A stretch of 64,000 bases of DNA from Solirubrobacteraceae bacterium (GCA_023230855.1 JALNWQ010000019.1:18595-82594), one strand, 5' to 3'; numbered from the stretch's first letter, positions 27,500 to 36,840 are shown. The notes: a model not told the origin generated them from the letters alone. Translations and numbers: made by a program.

Positions 27500-28998
27500 C
27501 GCGTCGCCTCCTTCTTGGTCTCGCCGATCTTCGGCGCGTTCCGCTTGATCTCCCGGGTGAACCTGCGGAGGCTCTCGCCCTCGAAGATGCCCTTGCCGGC
27601 GGACTTCGACACGGTCCGACCCCGGAGCTCGACCTGATCCGGCGGCACGCCGGTGAGCAGGCTCGTGAGCATCCGGCTGATGCCCTCGCACTGGATCTTC
27701 TGATCCGCGGGGACCTGGCCGTCGGCGATGAACGTCTTGCAGGGGGAGAACCCGACCGCGCGCTCGCCGACGCCGGCCTCGAACGTCGCCGAGGTGCCGT
27801 ACCGCTCACCCCAGGCCGTCGCCGACCCGCCGTGAGCGAGCGCCGGTCCGACGAGCGCGTAGTTCTTGAGCTTCGACTCCGGGTCGGTGTCCTTGAGCCA
27901 CGGGATGATCGGGAAGAGCACCTGGTCGAGGATCGGCTCGGCCCGGTCGAAGGTCGCGTCCGCGGTGCGCGTCAGCTCGGGGAGCTTGGCGACGGCGGGC
28001 CGCAGCGCCGTCAGCGTCGGGCGGGTGTCCTTCAGCAGCGGCACGACGTCCTTCAGCAGCCGGATCGTGCGGTCGGCGGTCTCCGGGATCTTGCGGGCGC
28101 CGGGGCGGAGCTTGGCCGCGACCGGATCGAGGACGTCGAGGGTGGTGCGCAGCCGCGTCGCGGTCTGGCGGATCTCCGACAGCGATCCGGGAGCCGTGGC
28201 CAGCAGCGATCGCAGGTCGGCCTGGCGCGCCGCGGTGACGCCGAGCGCCATCCGGCCGTCGGTGACGAGCCTCGCGAGCGCCACCTCGTCGGCGGCGAGC
28301 GATCCGGCGACGGTGCTCGTGTGCTTGATGAGCCGCTGGAGGTCGCCCTCCTTCTGGCCCTTCACCGCGCGGAGGCCGGGGCCGATGCTGCTCATCGCCG
28401 GCTCCAGGGCGCGGAGCACGCGCCGCGAGTCGGCGGCGTTGGCGAAGCCCTTGTCGAACTCCTCGAGGATCGTCTTGGTCGACGCGCGTCCGTCGGCGTC
28501 AAGCGGCTCGAGGGCGTCGTCGAGCTCGACCTGGCTCGAGGTGCGATTCATGGCGATGACCTCGCCGCCGAGCTCCGGCGCCGACGGCGAGCCGGGATCG
28601 AGGTCGACGTACAGGTTGCGTCCGAGGAGCGTGCGCCAGCGGAGCACCGCGCGTGCGTCCTTGTGGACGGTGACGCCCTTGCCGTCGTCGACGCGCAGGG
28701 TGATCCGCACGCCCTTGCCGCCCGGCGCGCGCTCGGCGCCGGTGACCTGGCCGACGTCGACGCCCTTGACGCGGACCGGGGTGTAGCCCGGCCGCACGTT
28801 GGCGCCGTTGGCCACGTCCATCGTCACGGTCTCGCCGGTGGTGGACAGGAACGGCAGCTCCGGCTTCGTGTAGATGACGAAGAGGAAGAAGCCGACGATC
28901 GCGCAGAAGATCGCGCCGTTGCGAACGTGCTTGGGGCGGTGCTGGCCGGGCCGGATCTCGAACCGGCCGGGGCCGCGCCCGGTGCTCGGGGTGCTCAT
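27496..28998 (-). CDS. mceD: Mce family protein, fourth position (MceD-like)
   Basis: 500 residues from the ATG at 28998. Anchor (about 27-45), MCE domain (about 55-140; VTMDVANGANVRPGYTPVRV, GRNLYVDLDPGS), helical shaft, then a C-terminal domain with two cysteines (FSPCKTF, IQCEGIS). A component of the lipid-import tunnel. ATGA overlap with mceC. Confidence 0.87.
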   Translation of the reverse strand: MSTPSTGRGPGRFEIRPGQHRPKHVRNGAIFCAIVGFFLFVIYTKPELPFLSTTGETVTMDVANGANVRPGYTPVRVKGVDVGQVTGAERAPGGKGVRITLRVDDGKGVTVHKDARAVLRWRTLLGRNLYVDLDPGSPSAPELGGEVIAMNRTSSQVELDDALEPLDADGRASTKTILEEFDKGFANAADSRRVLRALEPAMSSIGPGLRAVKGQKEGDLQRLIKHTSTVAGSLAADEVALARLVTDGRMALGVTAARQADLRSLLATAPGSLSEIRQTATRLRTTLDVLDPVAAKLRPGARKIPETADRTIRLLKDVVPLLKDTRPTLTALRPAVAKLPELTRTADATFDRAEPILDQVLFPIIPWLKDTDPESKLKNYALVGPALAHGGSATAWGERYGTSATFEAGVGERAVGFSPCKTFIADGQVPADQKIQCEGISRMLTSLLTGVPPDQVELRGRTVSKSAGKGIFEGESLRRFTREIKRNAPKIGETKKEATR

Positions 28999-30461
28999 CG
29001 TCCTGCCCTCGACTTCGCGTTGATGGCGTCCAGCTCGGCGGCTTCCTCGAGCGCCCGCTGCTCGCGGTGGTCGACGTTGCGGTCGTACACCAGGCCCTTC
29101 ATGGACTCGGCGACGCGCGGCATGAGCCAGCCGGCCTGCCCCTTGTGGCCCTCGCACGGCCCGGGGTAGCCGACGGTGTTGACCATGTGGTCGAACAGCG
29201 GCCGGCCACCCTCACCGATCGGGAAGCGCGTGCCCGTGCTCGCCTCGAGGGTGTCGGGGATGTTGAAGACCGGCTCGAACCGGATGAATCCGCCACCCGT
29301 GTTGGAGTACTTCATCATCTCGCTCCACCCGGTCGAGAAGTTCGTGATCTCGCACGCCCGGGGCCCGAGCTCGTCGACGAGCGGCTGTGCGGAGTCGAAG
29401 GCCTTGTCGACCTCCGGCAGGATCCGCTCCACGTCGGTGAGCGTCGCGAGGGTCGGGTCGACCGCCGCCTCCGCCTTCTGGAGCGTTCCGGTGACGGCCT
29501 TCAGCGGCCGCGGGGCGCTCGTCATCAGGCGGTGGGTCTCGCGGAGCGACGCGGGCATCGCGCGCAGCGCCGGGCGCCCGGCGACCGCAAGGCGGTCGAC
29601 CGCGGTGACGAGCCGATCGATCTTCGGCAGGTCGACGTTGACCTGCGCCATCGTCGGCGCCGTCTCGTCGAAGGTCGATCCGAGTCCGTCCTCGGCCTCC
29701 GACAGCGCCTGCAAGGCCTTCGACGTCGGACCGAACATCGCGGCGAGCGTGTCGCGGATCGGGTCGAACGCGTCGGCCGTCGAGGCGGTGCCGCGGACGA
29801 ACCCGCGCATCGCCTGGGGCCGGGCGTTGATCGCCTTGGACACCGACTGCGTCTTGGAGAGGAACGGCGGCAGGTCCTTCAGGGACCGGTTGATGTCGTC
29901 GCCGGCGTCCGTCGCGCCACCGCCCAGCTCACGCAGCAGCCGCTGGGTCTCCTGGCGCGTCTCGGGGTCGAACGTCGACAGCGCCTGGTCGAGGGCCACC
30001 GGCTCGATCGCGTTCTCGGCCGGGATCGTGTCGCCCTCCGCGAGCGGCGCGCCCTTCTTGCCCGGGATGATCTCGAGGTACCGGACGCCGACGGCGGAGC
30101 GCAGGCGGATCCGGGTCTTCGAGTCGCTGCGGAGCGGCTTGAACTTGGCGTCGAGCCGGACGTCCACCAGGGCCTTGCCGTCGCGGACCCGGGGCTTGAG
30201 CACCTGACCGGCGCGCTCGCCGCCGATGCGGACCTCGTAGTGGTTCGACAGGTTGTCGGCCGCGTTGAACTCGGCCTTGATGTTGTAGTACGACCGGCCG
30301 GGGACGGTGTCCGCGGCGCGGTAGCCGATCGTGGCCATGACGCCCATGACGGCGATGGCCCCGAGGCCGATCAGCAGGATGCTGAGCCGGCCCCGCTGGT
30401 GGCCTGCCGTGCCGCGCGGGGGCTTGCGGTCGTCGTGCGGGGTGCGACGGAAGTTGCTCAT
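28995..30461 (-). CDS. mceC: Mce family protein, third position (MceC-like)
   Basis: 488 residues. Basic N-terminus, anchor (about 25-45), MCE domain (about 60-140; YNIKAEFNAADNLSNHYEVR, VRYLEIIPGKKG), long helical region, C-terminal part containing FSTGWSEMMKYSNTGGG and GYPGPCEGHKGQ. Lipid-import tunnel component. Overlaps mceB by ATGA. Confidence 0.87.
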   Translation of the reverse strand: MSNFRRTPHDDRKPPRGTAGHQRGRLSILLIGLGAIAVMGVMATIGYRAADTVPGRSYYNIKAEFNAADNLSNHYEVRIGGERAGQVLKPRVRDGKALVDVRLDAKFKPLRSDSKTRIRLRSAVGVRYLEIIPGKKGAPLAEGDTIPAENAIEPVALDQALSTFDPETRQETQRLLRELGGGATDAGDDINRSLKDLPPFLSKTQSVSKAINARPQAMRGFVRGTASTADAFDPIRDTLAAMFGPTSKALQALSEAEDGLGSTFDETAPTMAQVNVDLPKIDRLVTAVDRLAVAGRPALRAMPASLRETHRLMTSAPRPLKAVTGTLQKAEAAVDPTLATLTDVERILPEVDKAFDSAQPLVDELGPRACEITNFSTGWSEMMKYSNTGGGFIRFEPVFNIPDTLEASTGTRFPIGEGGRPLFDHMVNTVGYPGPCEGHKGQAGWLMPRVAESMKGLVYDRNVDHREQRALEEAAELDAINAKSRAGR

Positions 30462-31963
30462 GGCGCCAGCAGCTGGTCGAGGAGGTCCAGGCCCGAGCCC
30501 GAGGGCTTGCCGCCTGGCTTGTCACGCTTCTTGCCCCCGTTGGTGAGGCCGAGCGCGTTCGTGAGGTCGTTGAGGCCCTTGGTCACGGGCTCCACGACGC
30601 GCGCCACGGGATCCAGCGCTCTGTCGACGTCGTCCACGAGCTGCTTCACCGGGTCGTCGGCCGGCTTCGGCTTCTGCTCCGGCGACGGCTCGGTCGGCGG
30701 GCTCAGCGTCCGCCGGGTCGTGCGGGCCGGCGCCTTCGTGCGGGACTTGGCCTGCGGGAAGTCGCCCTCGCCGTTGGTCGCCGCGTCCCCGCCGTGTCCC
30801 GGGCCACCGCCGAGCAGGCCGTCGATGATCGAGTAGGCCGTCTCGGGGGCGACCGTCGCCATCGCGCCGACCTGGTGCCCGAGCGCGTCGCGCTGCTTCA
30901 TGCCGATCGACCAGTTCTGGACGAACCAGAGGAGGTCCTCGAACCCGCGGTACTCGAGGTGGTTGAGGGTCGGCACCGCCGAGTCGGAGATCTTCTCGAT
31001 CCGTCCGAGCGTCGGCATCAGTCGGTTGAGCGGCGCGCGGGCGTCGTCGCCGAGCTTCCTCAGCGCCGGGGAGGCCTTGCGGGCCGCGTCGAGCGCGGGC
31101 TTGGCCGCGTCCTCGAAGTCCGGCATCTCGCGCAGCACCGCGGTCAGCGGTCGCGTCGCGTCGCGCAGGTCGTCGGCGGCGGGCCGCATGTTCAGCGACG
31201 CGTGGTCGAGGGTCCGCAGCGTGGACTGCAGGCGCGCCAGGGCCGGCGGCGCGGAGTCGATCGCGCTGCCCATCGCCCCGCGTCGGTCGGCGACGACCTT
31301 GAGCGTGCGCTCGGCGTCGTCCATGAGCTTCGCGAGCTCGTCCCGCTTGGGCGCGACCGACGCGGTGATCCGGTCGCCCTTCACGAGCAGCCGCTCGATG
31401 GCGTCCCGCTCCTCCGAGAGCTGGCGGACGAGCGCGCGGGCCTCGTCGAGCGCCGGGGGCATGACGTTGAGGAGCTTGGCGAAGTCCTTGCCGCGGGAGC
31501 CGAGGCCGATGCCGAACTCGTTGATGAGGACCTTGAGCCGGGCCTGCGTCTCGCCGTCGACGGAGTTGAGGATGTCGTCGAGCTCGACCGGCAGCTTGGC
31601 CTTCGACTTCGCGATCCGGAAGCCGTCGGGGGCGCTGTCGCCCGCGTCGCCCGGATCGAGGTCGACGTAGCGCTCGCCGAGGAGGTCGGTCGGGCGGATC
31701 TTGACGCTCGCGTCGCGACCGATGGGCGCGGCGCTGTCGTCCAGGTCGAGGGTGGCGATCGCCGTGTCCTTGTCGGTGATCTCGATCTTGGAGACCGAGC
31801 CGCCGGGGACGCCGGCGATCTTCACGGAGGAGTGCTGGCGGAGGCCGCCGGCGTTCTCCAGCTCGACCTGGACCCGGTACGGGTCGTCACCACCGGTGAC
31901 GACGATGTACCCGGCCACGGCGACGACGCCGGCGACGAGCCAGACCACGAGGTTGCGGGACAT
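30458..31963 (-). CDS. mceB: Mce family protein, second position (MceB-like)
   Basis: 501 residues from the ATG at 31963, whose A is the last base of the mceA stop (TGATG); a GTG at 31966 is the alternative. Anchor at residues 5-24, MCE domain (about 28-110; VQVELENAGGLRQHSSVKI, GERYVDLDPGD), helical shaft to about 330, then a low-complexity Lys/Pro-rich tail of about 110 residues that its neighbours lack. Confidence 0.87.
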   Translation of the reverse strand: MSRNLVVWLVAGVVAVAGYIVVTGGDDPYRVQVELENAGGLRQHSSVKIAGVPGGSVSKIEITDKDTAIATLDLDDSAAPIGRDASVKIRPTDLLGERYVDLDPGDAGDSAPDGFRIAKSKAKLPVELDDILNSVDGETQARLKVLINEFGIGLGSRGKDFAKLLNVMPPALDEARALVRQLSEERDAIERLLVKGDRITASVAPKRDELAKLMDDAERTLKVVADRRGAMGSAIDSAPPALARLQSTLRTLDHASLNMRPAADDLRDATRPLTAVLREMPDFEDAAKPALDAARKASPALRKLGDDARAPLNRLMPTLGRIEKISDSAVPTLNHLEYRGFEDLLWFVQNWSIGMKQRDALGHQVGAMATVAPETAYSIIDGLLGGGPGHGGDAATNGEGDFPQAKSRTKAPARTTRRTLSPPTEPSPEQKPKPADDPVKQLVDDVDRALDPVARVVEPVTKGLNDLTNALGLTNGGKKRDKPGGKPSGSGLDLLDQLLAP

Positions 31964-33450
31964 CACTCGGGCTTCCCTTCGGTGTCCTTGGCCGGGTCGA
32001 GCCGGTCCTTGGTGTAGCCGCACTCCTCGACGAACCAGGGCTTGCCGGCGGCGAAGCCCGGCGGGCGCGGGTAGGCGTAGGTCTTCATCCCGAAGATCGA
32101 GTAGACCTGCGGCGTGATGATGCCGTCGGGGTAGGCGTGCACGGAGGCGGTGGACGCCTGCGGGCCGGCGCGCATGCCGCCACGCGTGGGCTGACCGTTG
32201 TACGGGCGGCCGCGGTGCCGCAGGGGCTGGTTCAGCAGCTCGTTGTCGATCGTCGTCGGCTGCTTCACCTGGAAGCTCTGCGTCCAGCCCGCCAGGCCGA
32301 TCACCGCGCCCATCGCCTCGGGGGCGTACGGCCGCAGGCAATGCATCATCGGCGTGGCCTCGTCGAGCGCCTTCGTCGTCTTGTCGACGACCGGCTGCGC
32401 GTCGGCGAGGAACGTCGTGACGTCGGGGGCGACGTCGGTCGTCGTCCGGATCGTGCGGAGCGCCGTCGGGACGATCGCGTGCAGGTCGCGCAGCGCGGGC
32501 TTCGCCGCCTTGGCGAGCGCGGGCAGCTTGGCGACGCCCGGGCGCAGGTCCTTCACGAGGTCGGTCAGCCCGCCGAGGCTGCCGTCCACGCGCTTGAGCG
32601 TCGTCGACACCTCGTTGAGCGTCGGGGTCAGCGCGTCGAGCGTGGCCTGGGTCTCGCGGGTGCGGTCGGAGAACGCCCCGAAGGTCTGGCTCGCCACCGA
32701 GATGAGGCCGGCCACCTCGCCGGAGCGGGCCGCGAGCGTCTGGGTCAGGCGGTGGGTGTTGGTGAGCAGGCCTCGGAGGGCGGCCGGGTCGCTGCCGAGC
32801 TCGGCGAGGAACCGGTCGACGTCGCGGACGCCGGGGCCGGTGGCCTTGAGACCGCGGTTGAGCTCGCGCTCGTTGCCCTCGAGCGCGCCGATGAGCTTGC
32901 CCTGGAGGTTCTGCAGGTCGTCGCGGGTGTCGTCGCTCAGGGTGTTGACGACCTCGTCGACGTCGACGGCCGGCTGGGTCGCCTTGGCGGCGATGATGCC
33001 GCCCTCGGGGATGCCTTCCGCGTCCTCCGGCCCCAGCTCGAGGTCGAGCCTGCGGGTACCCGACCCGATCGTCGTGCCCCAGCGGCTGGTGACCGTCGTG
33101 CCCTTCGGCAGCGGCCAGTAGTCGTCGTCGTTGATGCCGATCTCGACGATCGACCGGCCGTCCTTGTACTCGACCTTGCCGATCTTGCCGACGTCCATGC
33201 CGTCGATCTGCACGTCCAGGCCGGGCGTGAGGTTGAACGCCGTCGGGAACGCGGCCCTGACGGTGTGCTTGAGCTCGCGGGTGCCGGCGACCCAGAACAC
33301 CCCGAGCACCGCCAGGACGAGCGTCAGGATGATCCACGGATGACCGAGCATCCAGCGGGCGCCCGCCGTTCCCCCGCGCCGGGGGCGCGGGTTGCGGGAT
33401 CGACGGGGCGCCGGCGACGGGGCGCCGCCGGGCACAGAGGGGGTTCCCAT
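31963..33450 (-). CDS. mceA: Mce family protein, first position (MceA-like)
   Basis: 495 residues. Arg/Pro-rich cytoplasmic N-terminus (1-33), anchor (about 37-56), MCE domain (about 65-150; TAFNLTPGLDVQIDGMDVGK), a helical shaft, and a C-terminal region rich in Tyr/Pro/Gly with VEECGYTKDRLDP. It begins 3 bp after the second yrbE gene, the canonical position of mceA. Presumed lipid-binding tip or ring subunit of the transporter. Confidence 0.88.
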   Translation of the reverse strand: MGTPSVPGGAPSPAPRRSRNPRPRRGGTAGARWMLGHPWIILTLVLAVLGVFWVAGTRELKHTVRAAFPTAFNLTPGLDVQIDGMDVGKIGKVEYKDGRSIVEIGINDDDYWPLPKGTTVTSRWGTTIGSGTRRLDLELGPEDAEGIPEGGIIAAKATQPAVDVDEVVNTLSDDTRDDLQNLQGKLIGALEGNERELNRGLKATGPGVRDVDRFLAELGSDPAALRGLLTNTHRLTQTLAARSGEVAGLISVASQTFGAFSDRTRETQATLDALTPTLNEVSTTLKRVDGSLGGLTDLVKDLRPGVAKLPALAKAAKPALRDLHAIVPTALRTIRTTTDVAPDVTTFLADAQPVVDKTTKALDEATPMMHCLRPYAPEAMGAVIGLAGWTQSFQVKQPTTIDNELLNQPLRHRGRPYNGQPTRGGMRAGPQASTASVHAYPDGIITPQVYSIFGMKTYAYPRPPGFAAGKPWFVEECGYTKDRLDPAKDTEGKPE

Positions 33451-33453
33451 GGC

Positions 33454-34326
33454 TCAGCCTCCGACCGGGATCTTGGGGTCGACGCCCCAGAAGAAGAACG
33501 TGAATCCGGTGTTGAGCACCATCGTCACCACCAGGGCCACCACCATCGACTTGGCGGTCGCCTCGCCCACGCCGACCGGGCCGCCGCGGGCGTTATATCC
33601 GTAGAACATCGCCGCGATGACGATCGCCACCCACATGACGAGGGTCTTCGTGTAGCTGAAGATCATCGATGGCCCGTCGGTGAACGCCCAGTGCACCGAT
33701 TCCCATGCCCCTCGCGAGATCTCGCCGATCTGGAAGAGGATGACGAAGACCTCGCCGACGTAGAAGAGGACCAGGCCGATGATGAAGATCGGGAGCGATA
33801 CGAGGATGTTCGCCAGCAGGCGCGTGGCGATGAGGTAGCGCATCGGGTTGAGTCCGAGCGCCTCCATCGCGTCGATCTCGTCGTTGATCCGCATCGAGCC
33901 GATCTCGGCGACGTAGCCGCAGCCGATCTTGGCCCCGACCATGTAGGCGAACATGAACGGCGTGGCCTCGCGGATGGGGCACAGCGCGCTGAACACGCCG
34001 GCGTAGCTCGACGCCCCGTAGCCGCGCAGGATGTACACCGACTCGTTGCCGCAGGTCAGTCCGAAGGTGAACTGCATCGCCCAGAGGACGAGCGCCGATC
34101 CGGTGATGAGCAGCGCGACCTGGCGCATGAGCTCGGCGCTGTAGCGCAGGACGCCGCGCAGCTCGAGGAAGGCCCGTCCGCCGAACGCGGCGATCTGGCC
34201 GGCCTCGACGAGGATGTTGCGGATCGGGTCGACGAACCCGTTCGCGAGGCGCTCGAGCGGGCCCGGCGACTGCGGGCGCTTCGCCGTCGGCGGACGGTAG
34301 GGCTGGGGGGGTGCTCCGGCTTCCAT
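33454..34326 (-). CDS. yrbEB: YrbE/MlaE-type permease, second copy
   Basis: 290 residues from the ATG at 34326. MlaE-family permease: LVEAGQIAAFGGRAFLEL near the N-terminus, five or so spans, the signature MVGAKIGCGYVAEIGSMRI, NDEIDAMEALGLNP (coupling helix for the ATPase) and VGVGEATAKSMV near the C-terminus. Pairs with the first YrbE to form the inner-membrane channel. 8 bp separate it from yrbEA. Confidence 0.9.
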   Translation of the reverse strand: MEAGAPPQPYRPPTAKRPQSPGPLERLANGFVDPIRNILVEAGQIAAFGGRAFLELRGVLRYSAELMRQVALLITGSALVLWAMQFTFGLTCGNESVYILRGYGASSYAGVFSALCPIREATPFMFAYMVGAKIGCGYVAEIGSMRINDEIDAMEALGLNPMRYLIATRLLANILVSLPIFIIGLVLFYVGEVFVILFQIGEISRGAWESVHWAFTDGPSMIFSYTKTLVMWVAIVIAAMFYGYNARGGPVGVGEATAKSMVVALVVTMVLNTGFTFFFWGVDPKIPVGG

Positions 34327-34334
34327 GGGGCTCC

Positions 34335-35210
34335 TCAGCGCAGCGTTGCCGTCTCCGGAAACGCGCCCAGGAGGAGCGAGTTCAGGAGGTAGTTGTAGAC
34401 GTAGACCGCGCAGAACGCGATTACGACGGCCTGGTTGACGGCGCGGCCGACCCCGGCGGCACCGCCCTTGGCGTTCATGCCCTTGTAGCAGCAGACGACG
34501 GCGATGATGAAGCCGAACGTCAGGACCTTGAGGCCGTTGAAGACGACCTCGGCGATGGTGAAGTTCGAGGCGAACGTCGAGACGTAGCCGGCGCTGGACT
34601 CCTGCCACACGGTGATGTTGGCGATGAGCTGGCCGATGAGGCTGATCGCGGTGTTCCAGTAGTTGAAGATGACGCACATCACGCCGAGCGCGAGGAAGCG
34701 CGGGACGAGCAGCGCCTTGACGAGGTCGGTGCCCAGGACGGACAGGGCGTCGAGCTCGTCGCGGACCTTGCGGGCGCCGAGGTCGGCGCAGATGGCCGTG
34801 CCGGCCACGCCCGCGATCACCATCCCGTTGATCCAGGTCGCGAGCTCGCGGACCGACGCCATCACCGCGAACGCCCCGAGGCGGTCGGTGGTGGCCAGCG
34901 TCGCGAGGATGCTGCCTCCGGTGACGCCCGGAGCGCCCCAGGAGAACACGAGCGTGCAGAACATCAGCGGGATGAACGCCCGCTTGGTGACGAGCCAGCA
35001 CTGATCGATGAACTCGCCGCCCCAGTTGTACGGCGGCACCACCGCCGCACGCATGGTCTGCAGCGTCAGGATGGTCATCCCGGTGATCTGCTCGAGCCAG
35101 CCGAGCGGTCCGGGAAGCCCTCCCTGGGGCTTGGGGGCCTCGGTGTGACCCCCGGGGAGGACGTCACCCGACATGGGTGCGCCCGTTGGTGTGCCCGTGG
35201 CCGTGGCCAT
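34335..35210 (-). CDS. yrbEA: YrbE/MlaE-type permease, first copy
   Basis: 291 residues from the ATG at 35210. Same MlaE fold: GTAICADLGARKVRDELDAL (EQ-loop/coupling helix equivalent), VLGTDLVKALLVPR, and the C-terminal GAAGVGRAVNQAVV. First structural gene of the operon. The MceG/MlaF ATPase is not encoded in the operon; in actinobacteria it is usually elsewhere. A 7-codon ORF with a good ribosome site ends exactly on this start (35210-35233), and this gene has no strong ribosome site of its own. Confidence 0.9.
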   Translation of the reverse strand: MATATGTPTGAPMSGDVLPGGHTEAPKPQGGLPGPLGWLEQITGMTILTLQTMRAAVVPPYNWGGEFIDQCWLVTKRAFIPLMFCTLVFSWGAPGVTGGSILATLATTDRLGAFAVMASVRELATWINGMVIAGVAGTAICADLGARKVRDELDALSVLGTDLVKALLVPRFLALGVMCVIFNYWNTAISLIGQLIANITVWQESSAGYVSTFASNFTIAEVVFNGLKVLTFGFIIAVVCCYKGMNAKGGAAGVGRAVNQAVVIAFCAVYVYNYLLNSLLLGAFPETATLR

Positions 35211-35233
35211 CAGGCGTCTCGCTCGACGTTCAT
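35210..35233 (-). CDS. possible 7-residue upstream ORF coupled to yrbEA
   Basis: ATG at 35233 preceded by CGGAGAGAGAGCG encodes MNVERDA; its TGA shares the A with the yrbEA ATG (TGATG). Since yrbEA lacks its own clear Shine-Dalgarno, translation of this mini-ORF may deliver ribosomes to the mce operon. Sequence-only inference. Confidence 0.35.
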   Translation of the reverse strand: MNVERDA

Positions 35234-35292
35234 CGCTCTCTCTCCGGATCGCCTCGTCACGCTCGGGACCGAGGTGACGATCGACCTTGCCC

Positions 35293-35361
35293 AAGCTAGC
35301 CCCCGGCGCACCCCGTCCACCATCCTGCGGGGGTGAAGGATCCGTCCCCCCTTGGGAGGAC
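35293..35361 (-). promoter_or_regulatory. mce operon promoter with GC elements
   Basis: Minus-strand -10 TAGCTT (35293-35298); proximal site CCTGCGGGGG (35324-35333) with its G run 31-35 bases upstream; distal palindrome CCCCCCTTGGGAGG (35346-35359) about 25 bp further, slightly wider than at other promoters. Predicted leader about 53 nt to the mini-ORF. Confidence 0.5.
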
Positions 35362-35711
35362 TCCGTCCCCCCGCGCGCCGCTCCGCTCGTCCTCCGCAGG
35401 TCCGGAATCCGGCTGTGGAGCGGCGTTTCCGCCGGGGTCCGACGTGGCGCGGGCCGGAGGCCGACCGGGGGTGACAGGGGGGGTAGGACCTCCTCCTCCC
35501 CTCCCCCTCCCGCTACGGGTCCCGCGTCCACGGGCTCCCCGGACCACCGGCACGACGACCCGTCCGGGCCGGCGGCGTCCGGGTGGGCCGCAGGTGGACG
35601 CGGGCGCGGCGCAGGTCCGGGAACGACGACGGCCGGGAGCGTGCGCTCCCGGCCGTCGTGGACCGTTCACCGGCGGGGCCACCCGGGCGGGGTGGTCCGA
35701 TCCGCCTGGGA
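35362..35711. other. gene-free stretch with one strong hairpin
   Basis: 350 bases between the mce promoter and the SnoaL-like gene. The only structure is a perfect 16-bp hairpin (35626-35641 with 35644-35659, loop TG), about 55 bases past the SnoaL-like stop and probably its terminator. The C/T-rich run near 35490-35515 shows no further signal. Confidence 0.6.
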
Positions 35712-36200
35712 TCAGGCGGCGAGGGATGCGGGGTCGAAGCCCTCTTCCCAGTAGTGCGGCGTGATGAGCGGCAGGCCGAGCTGCTGGAAGACCGGCGTCT
35801 CGTTGAGGATCGTCGACTCGAGGATGATCTTGCCCTCGGCGTTGACCTGGAGGAACGTCGAGCCCTTGCTCGTCAGGGTCTTGCCCTCGGTCGGCAGGCC
35901 ACGGAACGTGTCCGCGCCCTCGACCTTCCAGTCCCAGTGGATCATGACGTGGCCGTTGCCCTCGAAGGCCTCGGTGACGGTGATCGTCTGGACGCCCAGG
36001 CCGTTGCCCGCGTCCTTGTTCGAGTAGTGGGCGAGCTCCTTGTTGAACTCCTCGGTCGTCGAGACGGTGTCGCCGAGGTGGTCGTCGACCATCCGGCCCT
36101 CGATGGCGAACTCCTCCTCACCGGCGTACAGGGCGCGGTGGGCAGCGAGGTCGTTGGTGCGGGTCTCGGCCCAGGTCTTGGCGAAATCGATGTTCGGCAT
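35712..36200 (-). CDS. SnoaL-like (NTF2-fold) protein
   Basis: 162 residues from the ATG at 36200 (AGAGGAAC upstream). NTF2-like fold: helical start (FAKTWAETRTNDLAAHRALY), EEFAIEGRMVDDHLGDTV, and strands with VMIHWDWKVEGADTFRGLP and GSTFLQVNAEGKIILES. Family members are isomerases, hydratases or non-catalytic. It follows a second SnoaL-like gene by 11 bp; the two may form a heteromer. No active-site acid could be assigned. Confidence 0.78.
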   Translation of the reverse strand: MPNIDFAKTWAETRTNDLAAHRALYAGEEEFAIEGRMVDDHLGDTVSTTEEFNKELAHYSNKDAGNGLGVQTITVTEAFEGNGHVMIHWDWKVEGADTFRGLPTEGKTLTSKGSTFLQVNAEGKIILESTILNETPVFQQLGLPLITPHYWEEGFDPASLAA

Positions 36201-36211
36201 CGTCGTTCCTC

Positions 36212-36673
36212 TCAGGCCGTGACGGCGGACTTGGCGGCGAACCGGGGCTTCTGCACGCCGGGGTAGCCGACGCCGTTGAGGACCGCGGCGGTGTCCCACC
36301 AGGAGGACTCGCGCACGATCTTGCCGTTGTCGTCGTAGACGTGGAACGTGTGGCCCTGGGTGAAGAACGGCTTGTCCTTCACGTCGACGCCGATGAAGTT
36401 CGCGCAGTCCTCCGGCGTCCACTCCCAGCGGATCAGGCCGCTCTTGTGGTCGCCCTCGTAGCCACGGACCCGGAAGTTGTGGACGCCGAGGCCGTTCTCG
36501 CGGTCCTTGTTGGCGTACAGGACGAAGATCCGGCCGAGGTCGCCCTTGTCGCGGATCTGGTACTGGTCGAGGATCGGGTCCTCGAAGACGAAGTCGTCCG
36601 CGTAGAGCTCGCAGATGGCCTCCGAGCTGTGGCGGAACGCCTTCAGCCACTTGATGGCGAACGCGTAGTCCAT
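36212..36673 (-). CDS. SnoaL-like (NTF2-fold) protein
   Basis: 153 residues from the ATG at 36673 (GGGAGAG upstream). NTF2-like: IKWLKAFRHSSEAICELYAD, FVFEDPILDQ, and WEWTPEDCANFIGVDVKDKP; the pattern of a polar pocket with Asp/Glu is like ketosteroid-isomerase relatives. First gene of a two-gene operon with its paralogue. Steroid or lipid isomerisation is possible given the region but unproven. Confidence 0.78.
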   Translation of the reverse strand: MDYAFAIKWLKAFRHSSEAICELYADDFVFEDPILDQYQIRDKGDLGRIFVLYANKDRENGLGVHNFRVRGYEGDHKSGLIRWEWTPEDCANFIGVDVKDKPFFTQGHTFHVYDDNGKIVRESSWWDTAAVLNGVGYPGVQKPRFAAKSAVTA

Positions 36674-36744
36674 GGTCTCTCCCTTGGTCGTGCCGGTGAC
36701 GCGGTCCGCCGCCGGCGGCGCCGGCGGTGTGACCACTGCTGACG

Positions 36745-36808
36745 ACCGTAGTCCCGAGTCCGCGACGTTCCCTCATCCCGCGGGGGGAACTCGCCCGTCC
36801 GAAGGGAG
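36745..36808 (-). promoter_or_regulatory. promoter with doubled GC element, SnoaL-like pair
   Basis: Minus-strand -10 TACGGT (36745-36750); sites CCGCGGGGGG (36779-36788) and CCGAAGGGAG (36799-36808), exactly 20 bp apart, the first 35 bases from the -10. Same geometry as 1718 and 13024. Confidence 0.55.
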
Positions 36809-36840
36809 GACGCCCCTCCCCCCGGCCCGTGCCGCCCCGG

